Shown in pieces: positions 51,527-58,753 of a DNA stretch of 64,000 nt. The notes under the pieces are model-generated. The model did no database searches. It saw only the letters and a program-made list of their open reading frames with translations, and was not told the origin of the DNA. The DNA lies in NCBI GenBank assembly GCA_964448135.1, contig CAYUVH010000063.1:106655-170654 (forward strand), in the 5' to 3' direction. The position numbers and the translations under genes were made by a program. The stretch is from CAYUVH01 sp964448135. GTDB lineage: Bacteria > Verrucomicrobiota > Verrucomicrobiia > Limisphaerales > UBA8199. The stretch's first letter is position 1. Each line of letters starts with the position of its first letter.

Positions 51527-52681
51527 ATGAGTAAAGTCCGCCTCGGCATCATCGGTCTCGGGAATATTGGGCAGCACCATTACGGCTATCTTTCTGCCGG
51601 CAAGATCGCCCGCGCTGAGTTGACCGCCGTCTCCGACGCCGTCGGCGACAAACTGGAAAAATACAAGCCGCTCAAAACCTTCACTGACGGCGAGGAACTC
51701 ATTCGATCCGGCGCGGTGGATGCGGTCATCATTGCCACCCCGCACTACCAGCACACCACCCTGGGCATCGCGGCGCTGAAAGCCGGAGTGCATATCATGG
51801 TCGAGAAACCGATTTCCGCCCACAAAGCCGACGCCGAACGGCTCATCGCCACCCACCAGCAGAACCCGAAGGTCGTATTTGCCGGCATGTTCCAACTCCG
51901 CTCCGAGCCGCGGTACGTGAAGCTCAAAAAACTGATCCAGGACCGCGAGCTGGGTGACATCGTTCGCATGAGTTGGATTATGACGGACTGGTATCGCACC
52001 GAGGCCTATTACGCGAGCGGCGGCTGGCGGGCGACTTGGAAGGGCGAAGGCGGTGGCGTGCTGCTCAATCAATGCCTGCACAACCTCGACGCCCTGCAAT
52101 GGCTCCTGGGCATGCCCGCCCGTGTGCGCGGCTTTTGCCAGCTCGGCCGGTTCCATCATATTGAGGTCGAGGACAATGTCTCCGCCTATCTCGAATTTCC
52201 CAACGGCGCGACCGGCACCTTCGTTTCATCCACCGGCGAAGCGCCGGGCACGAACCGCTTCGAGATCGTCGGCACACGCGGCCGCATCGTCGTCGAGAAT
52301 GACCGGATCAATTTCACCCGCAACGAAGCGGACATGATCGAATTCAGCAAAACCGCGAAGCTTGGCTTTGTGAAGCCGGATGTCTGGAACGCCGAGATCC
52401 CCTTCCAGGCCGCGCCCAATCCCCACGCCACGCTGGTGCAGAATTTTGTGAACGCCATCCTCGACGGCGAACCGCTCATCGCGCCCGGCGAACAAGGCAT
52501 GCAGTCCGTCGAACTTGCCAACGTGATCCTGTATTCTTCCTTGATGGGCCAGACCATCGAACTGCCGATGGACAGCGCCGCCTATGAAAAGAAACTGAAC
52601 GAGCTCATCGCCGGGTCCACGATCCAAAAGAAGGTCGTCGAAGTTTCCAACGAAGATTTTACGAAATCATTTAGACGCTAA
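51527..52681 (+). CDS. Gfo/Idh/MocA-family NAD(P)-dependent oxidoreductase
   Basis: 384 residues from ATG 51527. The Rossmann start VRLGIIGLGNIGQHHYGYLS binds the cofactor. VDAVIIATPHYQHTTLGIAA and GVHIMVEKPISAHKADAERL carry the conserved EKP lysine. WRATWKGEGGGVLLNQCLHN, then LDALQWLLG, form the substrate-side segment with the catalytic-type His. It likely oxidises or reduces a sugar or inositol derivative. The next gene, for a sugar isomerase/epimerase, starts six bases after its stop, so the pair is an operon and probably acts on the same sugar. Confidence 0.9.
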   Translation: MSKVRLGIIGLGNIGQHHYGYLSAGKIARAELTAVSDAVGDKLEKYKPLKTFTDGEELIRSGAVDAVIIATPHYQHTTLGIAALKAGVHIMVEKPISAHKADAERLIATHQQNPKVVFAGMFQLRSEPRYVKLKKLIQDRELGDIVRMSWIMTDWYRTEAYYASGGWRATWKGEGGGVLLNQCLHNLDALQWLLGMPARVRGFCQLGRFHHIEVEDNVSAYLEFPNGATGTFVSSTGEAPGTNRFEIVGTRGRIVVENDRINFTRNEADMIEFSKTAKLGFVKPDVWNAEIPFQAAPNPHATLVQNFVNAILDGEPLIAPGEQGMQSVELANVILYSSLMGQTIELPMDSAAYEKKLNELIAGSTIQKKVVEVSNEDFTKSFRR

Positions 52682-52686
52682 TTATT

Positions 52687-53589
52687 ATGAAATACATGGG
52701 CATCGGCGACGAAGCCGCCAACGGCGTGGACGGCCAGGTCCGCGCCACCACTGAACTCGGCTGGAAATACATCGAACCTCGCGGCATGGAAGTGCCGGGG
52801 TTCGCCAAGGCCAATTTCCACGACATCCCGGACGCCGCCTTCGACCTCGCCGTGCGCAAACTCGAAGGCGCGAATATCAACGTCTATTGCTTCGGCTCGA
52901 CCATCATGAATTGGTCGAAGCGCATCAGCGATCCGTTCGACATCACGCTCGCCGAGGTCAACCGCGCCATCCCCCGCATGCAGCGCCTCGGCACGAAATT
53001 CGTGCGCGTGATGAGCTTCAAGCCCGGCGACGACGAATACTCCATTCCCACCGAGGTCATTCGCCGCGTCAAGGAAGTCACCAATCGTTTCCTCGATGCC
53101 GGCATCCAACCCGTGCACGAGAACTGCATGAACTACGGCGGCATGAGCTGGAAGCACGCGCTCGAGTTGCTCGACAAATGCCCGGGCCTCAAATGGGTCT
53201 TTGACACCGCGAACCCCATCTTCAATCCCGATCGCTCGAAAGCCAAACCCTGGCCGCGGCAGGATCCCTGGGAATTCTGGGAGCACGTGCGCGATCATTC
53301 CGTCCACATCCACATCAAGGACGCCACGTGGAACACGGCGAAGAACGACGCCGATTACAACTGGCCCGGCGAGGGCGAGGGCCGCGTGCGCGACATCCTC
53401 AGAGACGCCGTCTCGCGCGGTTACGATGCCGGCCTCTCCATCGAGCCGCACATGGTCGTCGTCTTCCACGACGCGCAGTCCAAGACCAACAACGAGGACG
53501 CCATGCGCAAGAATTACGTGGAATACGGTCAGCGCGTGGAAAAGATGGTGGCGGAAGTCACCCGGGAAGCCACGTTGTCGCCAAAATAG
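52687..53589 (+). CDS. Sugar phosphate isomerase/epimerase (xylose-isomerase-like TIM barrel)
   Basis: 300 residues, normal for the family. Metal-binding residues are visible in order: QPVHENCMNY (Glu), LKWVFDTANPIF (Asp), DHSVHIHIKDATW (His) and LSIEPHMVV (Glu). GEGEGRVRDILRDAVSRGYD is the usual late loop. These enzymes interconvert keto- and aldo-sugars or epimerise them using a divalent metal. It begins six bases after the Gfo/Idh/MocA gene and is followed 37 bp later by a membrane protein gene, suggesting a three-gene catabolic unit. Confidence 0.88.
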   Translation: MKYMGIGDEAANGVDGQVRATTELGWKYIEPRGMEVPGFAKANFHDIPDAAFDLAVRKLEGANINVYCFGSTIMNWSKRISDPFDITLAEVNRAIPRMQRLGTKFVRVMSFKPGDDEYSIPTEVIRRVKEVTNRFLDAGIQPVHENCMNYGGMSWKHALELLDKCPGLKWVFDTANPIFNPDRSKAKPWPRQDPWEFWEHVRDHSVHIHIKDATWNTAKNDADYNWPGEGEGRVRDILRDAVSRGYDAGLSIEPHMVVVFHDAQSKTNNEDAMRKNYVEYGQRVEKMVAEVTREATLSPK

Positions 53590-53626
53590 CCGGCACCCGC
53601 GGGCCGGATGAAATGAGGGTACGTCC

Positions 53627-55165
53627 ATGATTCGCGCGATCATCCGCATCAATTCGGTGCTGATGATCCTGCTCGCGGCTGCCTTCCTGATTTATCCCGC
53701 AGTTCGCGCGATACTCGACATCCGGGATCCCGCCCTGCAAGGCCCGGGCGTCCCTCAATCCGCCTGGCGGCTTTACCGCAATCTCACCCCCCGCTACGCG
53801 GCCTGGGCCCGGAATCGAGTCGCGCAAGGGCAGCCGGAAAACCTCTCGCTCGATAATATCGCCGGCACCGAATGGCCCTTGTTCGGTTCGGTCTTTTATC
53901 TCTGGAGCCTCGAAAATCTCCAGGCTGCCTGGGACGCAGGCGATCACAGCGAGCCGGAACCGCGGGTGTTTGCCCAGGACGCGATCGTGGCCGCCTCGGA
54001 ACTGGTCATCGATCCCAACCACGCCGCCTGGGTCAAAAAGCATTGGGGCACCAACTATCTTCACCAGGAAAATGTTTTCTATCGTATGATGGTGATGGCC
54101 GCGCTGACCTCGCGCGCCAAATTACTCCGCGACAACGCCCACCTGGATATGCTTCGCGACCAGGTTGAATCCTTCGCCAAAGAGCTCGATGGCACCCGCA
54201 GCGGCTTGATGGACGATTATCCCGGCCAATGCTACCCCGGCGACGTCATGGCCGCGCTCATGTGCATCAAGCGCGCCGACACGGTGCTGGGGACGGACCA
54301 CACGAAATTCCTTACCCGCGCCGTGCGAGGCTTCACCGGAGCGCGAGCCACGAAATATCAATTGCCGCCCTACTCCGCCAATGCCGGCACGGGCGCGCCC
54401 AATTCGCCGTCGCGGGGTTGCGGCAATTCCTACATGTGCCTCACGTCGCCCGAGCTTTGGCCCGTCCAGGCCCGGATCTGGTTCGACCTTTACGACAAAC
54501 AGTTCTGGCAGGAACGCATCTCGGCCGTGGGCTTTCGCGAATATCCCAAAGACGATGCTCCCTCCGAGTGGACAATGGACGTGGACGCGGGGCCCGTCGT
54601 GGCCGGTCACGGAGTTTCGGCCAGCTCCTTCGGTCTGGCCGCCGCTCGCAAACAGGGCCGCTTCGATCGCGCCTATCCGCTCGCGGCGGAAATGCTGGCC
54701 ACGGTTTGGGAATTGCCCAACGGCATGATGGCCGTTCCCCGCCTGCTGTCCAATTTCACCGATGCCCCGCTGCTCGGCGAAGCCGCCATCCTCTGGCAAC
54801 TCAGTACCCAGCCCGAACCCAAGTGGCCCATCAAAACCGGGGGCAAAGTGCCGGGCTATGTTTACATCGTGATCGGCGGCATGTTGTTTGTGGGTATCTT
54901 TCGCGTGCTGGCGTCGGCCATGAATTTAAGAGACGCGGGCCGCCCTCCGGGACCGGACGTGCGCGCACCCGCACTTCAGATCGGGCTTTGGATCTGTCTT
55001 TTGATCGGTGCCGGAGCCGCCTACGCAACCAGTCACGGCTTTATCGCTCTCGTGATCCTCGTTTTCGCGGCGCTTCTCCCCATCGAAAAGCGGAAGAAAA
55101 AACTCAAAGGCACCGAAGACTGGCCGGAAGAGAAACCCGAATCGCCCGTTCCTCAGCCGAAGTAA
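53627..55165 (+). CDS. Membrane protein with large helical domain, function unknown
   Basis: 512 residues. One N-terminal helix (IIRINSVLMILLAAAFLIYP) is followed by a soluble region of about 370 residues. Its alternating helices (WPLFGSVFYLWSLENLQAAW, NVFYRMMVMAALTSRAKLLR, WPVQARIWFDLYDKQFWQER, SASSFGLAAARKQGRFDRAY) suggest an alpha/alpha-barrel, such as in linalool-dehydratase-like or glycosidase folds. Three C-terminal helices (about 405-490) and a charged tail follow. DDYPGQCYPGDVMAALMCIK and SRGCGNSYMCLTSPE are the most conserved-looking loops. It lies downstream of two sugar enzyme genes on the same strand and converges with the aldolase gene, ending four bases from it. Confidence 0.6.
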   Translation: MIRAIIRINSVLMILLAAAFLIYPAVRAILDIRDPALQGPGVPQSAWRLYRNLTPRYAAWARNRVAQGQPENLSLDNIAGTEWPLFGSVFYLWSLENLQAAWDAGDHSEPEPRVFAQDAIVAASELVIDPNHAAWVKKHWGTNYLHQENVFYRMMVMAALTSRAKLLRDNAHLDMLRDQVESFAKELDGTRSGLMDDYPGQCYPGDVMAALMCIKRADTVLGTDHTKFLTRAVRGFTGARATKYQLPPYSANAGTGAPNSPSRGCGNSYMCLTSPELWPVQARIWFDLYDKQFWQERISAVGFREYPKDDAPSEWTMDVDAGPVVAGHGVSASSFGLAAARKQGRFDRAYPLAAEMLATVWELPNGMMAVPRLLSNFTDAPLLGEAAILWQLSTQPEPKWPIKTGGKVPGYVYIVIGGMLFVGIFRVLASAMNLRDAGRPPGPDVRAPALQIGLWICLLIGAGAAYATSHGFIALVILVFAALLPIEKRKKKLKGTEDWPEEKPESPVPQPK

Positions 55166-55169
55166 TCGC

Positions 55170-55832
55170 TCAGCCGGCTTTGTTTTGCCGCGCCTGCTTC
55201 ACTGCACTGACAAATTCCACCGCCCGGCGTTTCAACTCGGTCCAGTTGCCTTCTTTCAACAAATTTGCCGCGACCAGCGAAGTCCCAACTCCGAGCGCCG
55301 CGCAACCGGCTTTCAGAAACTCGCCCACATTCTGCGCGTTGACGCCACCCGTGGGCACAATGCGCAAGTGCGGCAGCGGTGCCAGCAACGCCTTGATGAA
55401 CCCGGGCCCCAGTGTTTCCGCCGGGAAAATCTTTACGAAATCCGAACCCGCCTCGTAAGCGGTCTGCGCTTCCGTCGGTGTGTAAGCCCCCAGCATGATC
55501 GGCCGCCCGGCCGCGTGCGCGATGGCCACCAATTCTGGCCGGCAGATGGGAGTGACGATAAATTCCGCCCCCGCCTCAATAGCCGCCCGGCAATCCGCCG
55601 GCGTCACGATCGTTCCCGCGCCGATCACCGCGCGCCCGCCAAACTGCTTTCGCGCCTCGCGTATCCCTTCCAGCGCGTTCGGCGTGGTGAGCGTGATCTC
55701 GATCGCAGTGACCCCTGCGGAAATCAGCGCCTCAAACATCGGCTGCACCTGCGCCGCCTGTTGTGCGCGGATGATGCAAACGATGCCCGTCTCCGTGATG
55801 TGCGAAATAATGTCGGCTTTGCTACGCGTCAT
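55170..55832 (-). CDS. KDPG/KHG-type aldolase
   Basis: 220 residues from the Met at 55832 (MTRSKADIISHITETGIVCI); the frame extends further upstream but without family similarity. AGVTAIEITLTTPNALEGIR has the catalytic Glu, VIGAGTIVTPADCRAAIEAG the family loop, and SDFVKIFPAETLGP the Schiff-base Lys. IVPTGGVNAQNVGEFLKAGC and ALGVGTSLV complete the phosphate site. In E. coli Eda an Arg follows the Glu (LRT); here it is Thr (LTT). The enzyme would split KDPG or a related keto-acid into pyruvate and glyceraldehyde-3-phosphate or glyoxylate. It converges with the membrane protein gene. Confidence 0.88.
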   Translation of the reverse strand: MTRSKADIISHITETGIVCIIRAQQAAQVQPMFEALISAGVTAIEITLTTPNALEGIREARKQFGGRAVIGAGTIVTPADCRAAIEAGAEFIVTPICRPELVAIAHAAGRPIMLGAYTPTEAQTAYEAGSDFVKIFPAETLGPGFIKALLAPLPHLRIVPTGGVNAQNVGEFLKAGCAALGVGTSLVAANLLKEGNWTELKRRAVEFVSAVKQARQNKAG

Positions 55833-56004
55833 ACGCCACCATAATGGCAGCGCGAGGCAGCTCTGGCAATTCGTCTGCTCTCCTTCGTAGCAGCCGAGAT
55901 AACGAGGCTCATATTTTCCGATGACCGGCCCCACCCGTCGCCTCCAAACCACAACTCAAACTGAAACCTCCCGAACGCCTTTTCCTTCCACTTGCCCGCT
56001 CCAA

Positions 56005-58662
56005 TCAAGGCGCAAACACCCGCACGCGGTAAAACTTCACCCGACCCGGCGGCGAAGTATCCGTCACCACTTTCGTCCCGTTCGTCACCCCAAAGAGCGG
56101 CTCATTGCCGCTCACATCCAATCCCGACCACGGCTGCGCGTCCGCCAGGTTGGTCGCCACCTGGACTTCAAAACCGCGGTTCGACAGCAGCGGAAAGGCG
56201 ATTTGATAATTCGCGCCCGCCTTTTGCAGAGCGATACGCCAACTGCTGTTCGTGTTCTGCGGATCGGTGGACGTGAGATACTCGAGCAGGTTTATCGCGC
56301 CATCGCCATCCGGGTCGGAGTAGGCAGCACCATTCGGAGCGTTTGTGGATCCAAACCTGGCGATCTGCCAATCCGCGAAACTCTGGAAGTGCGGCAGATC
56401 GTTGGTGATCCAAGCCCTCACCAACGCGATCGCCTGGGTATCCAGCACGGTGGAATCGAGCGGCGGCATGCGGATCGCTCCCGGCGTGGACAACCGTGCC
56501 AGCAGCATGGAATTGCTGATGGAACCGGGCACCGTCACCCGTGCGCTGGTGTTTCCGAGGTTGTCCGCGAGCGTGCCGTTCACAATACCGGCGGCTTCCG
56601 TCGTTGTGTTTAAGCGGCCGTCCCAAAATCCCTGGGCGGTCCCGCCCGGCTGGTGGCAAAACGCACAGTTCGCCGCGAGGTAGGATCGGACCCGGTATTC
56701 GCGACTCACGGCTGCATTCGTCGGCTGGGCCAGCGCCGGCAGCGTATGAATGCTGCCCACCGAAGCGGAGAAATAACCCGCCTGCGCCAGCGCATTGATC
56801 TGGTTGGTGGCACCGCCGCCGTAATTGAAATTGCAATTCAACTGCGCCGTATTGAAGCCGAGCGCGTAGCCGCCACCGGGCGTATGACACCGCAGACACT
56901 CCGCCCGGCTCGGGTAATGCCACGTTTGCGTCCGCAGCACACCCCCGCCGTCGTTCACGACAAAATCCTCGTCCATGCCTTCCTCGGGCACGAGCGCGGC
57001 ATTCGTGGTCGAGCCGCCCCAGCGATACGTAAGCCCGTAAACCCCATCGGTATTCTTCACGATGAACCGGGTTTCCAGGCGCCGGCTCGAAGCCGGCGCG
57101 CCATTGGTCAACTGCAGTTCGAAATGTTTCATCCACACGGCGCCAGTCGGGAACGACCAGTTGCCGTTTGCGTTGAAGCCGATGGTCAGGTTCGTATTGG
57201 GCACGGAGAACCAGCGTTGCTTCATCGCGTTATCGGACCAAAACGGCAGGTTGAGATCGTAGCCCACGAAACCCGGCGCGGGTGCGAGCGTCGTCAGATT
57301 CGTAAACGCGCCCGTGTCAGCCAGCGTCGCCGGGATCGTGCCACCGCTCGTGTTGGTCACCGCCACCAGCCGCCGGATGGTGTTACGATACTGGTTGGCC
57401 ATCAGGAGATCGCCATTGCGCGGATCGGCGCCGAAGCCCGCAATTCCGCCCTCGTTCCCGAGATACTGGAACGGAATCGTGTTGGTGCCGTCGTAATGAA
57501 GCTGCCAGATGTTGCCGCTCTGGTAATCGGCGAACACGTAGTTCCCCGCCAATCGCGCGTCCGCGCCGTGATACACCAGCCCGCCGATTACGACATAGCC
57601 CTGGTTCGTAGCATTGCCATGCGTGTATTCCTGAATCGGCGGAATCGAAACGAAATTTGTGGGCGCCGTCTTGGGCCCCAGATGCAATCCTTCGCGATAT
57701 GCCCAGCCGTAGTTGCCTCCCTTTACGATGATATTGATCTCCTCGTACGCATTCTGCCCCACATCCGCGCAGTACAAAAAACCCGTCGCCGGATCGAAAT
57801 TGAACCGCCACGGATTGCGCAAACCCACCGCCCAGAATTCGGTGCGCACGCGCGCCGGGTCCACCGGCAGACCGTTGAAATTTGTGGCGCCGACAAACGG
57901 ATTGTCCGGCGGCACCAGGTAATTCGTGGTCACCGCCGGATGCACGTTGGGCGCAAGACTGCCCGGCCTTTTGTCCACGTCCAGGCGCACGATGCCGGAA
58001 AAGAAATCCTGATCGATTTTCTGGCTATTGTTGAAATTATCGTCGCCGCCGCCTTCATCCCCCAGCGACAAATAAAGATAACCATCCGGCCCAAAGTGCA
58101 GGTCGCCGGCATTATGATTGCCCGCGTAATCGCGCTGCGTCAGGAGGCGCACCTCCGAATTCGTGTCCGCCCGGTTCGGATCACCCGGCGAGACCTGCCA
58201 GCGCGAGAGAATATCGTGGAGTTGATTCGTGCCTTCGGGCACCGCCGTGGTCGCGTTGCCTGTGTAGTAAGTAAAAAAGCAACCGTTGCTCGAATAACCC
58301 GGATGGAACACCAGCCCGAGCAGACCCCGCTCATCTCCCGGCACCCCGCCCTGAATAAGTCCAGTGGCGTCGAGGAAGACGGTGCGATTCGGACTCGCCA
58401 GATTCGTGATGACCGCGATAAACCCGCCCTGCTCCACCACGAACAACCGGTTTGTCTCCCCGGGCGCCGTGACGATCGCCAAAGGCGCGGTAAACGTCAG
58501 ACTCCCGAATGCGTTCGTTCCCGTATAACCCACCACGGGTAACGCCGACGGCAATTGCAGGCTGGTATTCGGCACACGCTGTATGGGACCGGCCGCTTGC
58601 GCTTCGGAATTCCCGCCCCCCAGGAAGAGTACAGCCGACAGCATCAGAATCCGCGTGCTCAT
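56005..58662 (-). CDS. Secreted glucose/sorbosone-dehydrogenase-like protein with cytochrome-like tail, copy 1
   Basis: 885 residues from the Met at 58662 (MSTRILMLSAVLFLGGG), chosen for the signal peptide. The beta-propeller (about 40-440) has GLLGLVFHPGYSSNGCFFTY, NHNAGDLHFGPDGYLYLSLG, EFWAVGLRNPWRFNFD and GGNYGWAYREG, the PQQ-type sugar dehydrogenase set. A second region contains two CxxCH haem sites, ECLRCHTPGG (about 590) and CAFCHQPGG (about 667), and MPPLDSTVLDTQAIALVRAW. This build resembles the HNE_0200-type repeat family. The C-terminus has the shared module ending VKFYRVRVFAP. It should oxidise sugar in the periplasm or outside and pass electrons to haem. A paralogue lies directly upstream. 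Confidence 0.83.
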   Translation of the reverse strand: MSTRILMLSAVLFLGGGNSEAQAAGPIQRVPNTSLQLPSALPVVGYTGTNAFGSLTFTAPLAIVTAPGETNRLFVVEQGGFIAVITNLASPNRTVFLDATGLIQGGVPGDERGLLGLVFHPGYSSNGCFFTYYTGNATTAVPEGTNQLHDILSRWQVSPGDPNRADTNSEVRLLTQRDYAGNHNAGDLHFGPDGYLYLSLGDEGGGDDNFNNSQKIDQDFFSGIVRLDVDKRPGSLAPNVHPAVTTNYLVPPDNPFVGATNFNGLPVDPARVRTEFWAVGLRNPWRFNFDPATGFLYCADVGQNAYEEINIIVKGGNYGWAYREGLHLGPKTAPTNFVSIPPIQEYTHGNATNQGYVVIGGLVYHGADARLAGNYVFADYQSGNIWQLHYDGTNTIPFQYLGNEGGIAGFGADPRNGDLLMANQYRNTIRRLVAVTNTSGGTIPATLADTGAFTNLTTLAPAPGFVGYDLNLPFWSDNAMKQRWFSVPNTNLTIGFNANGNWSFPTGAVWMKHFELQLTNGAPASSRRLETRFIVKNTDGVYGLTYRWGGSTTNAALVPEEGMDEDFVVNDGGGVLRTQTWHYPSRAECLRCHTPGGGYALGFNTAQLNCNFNYGGGATNQINALAQAGYFSASVGSIHTLPALAQPTNAAVSREYRVRSYLAANCAFCHQPGGTAQGFWDGRLNTTTEAAGIVNGTLADNLGNTSARVTVPGSISNSMLLARLSTPGAIRMPPLDSTVLDTQAIALVRAWITNDLPHFQSFADWQIARFGSTNAPNGAAYSDPDGDGAINLLEYLTSTDPQNTNSSWRIALQKAGANYQIAFPLLSNRGFEVQVATNLADAQPWSGLDVSGNEPLFGVTNGTKVVTDTSPPGRVKFYRVRVFAP

Positions 58663-58753
58663 AGCTCCACTTTGGTTCTGAAACGGTGCGAAGTCAAAAA
58701 TCCGGGCCAACAATTCAATCCCTTCTCGCTTGAACTCCACCGGCCATCTGTGC

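Noticed and set aside
56653..58542. Plus-strand open frame of 629 codons opposite sugar dehydrogenase copy 1
   Set aside because: Arg/His/Ile-rich antisense shadow; the minus strand carries propeller and haem motifs over the same bases.
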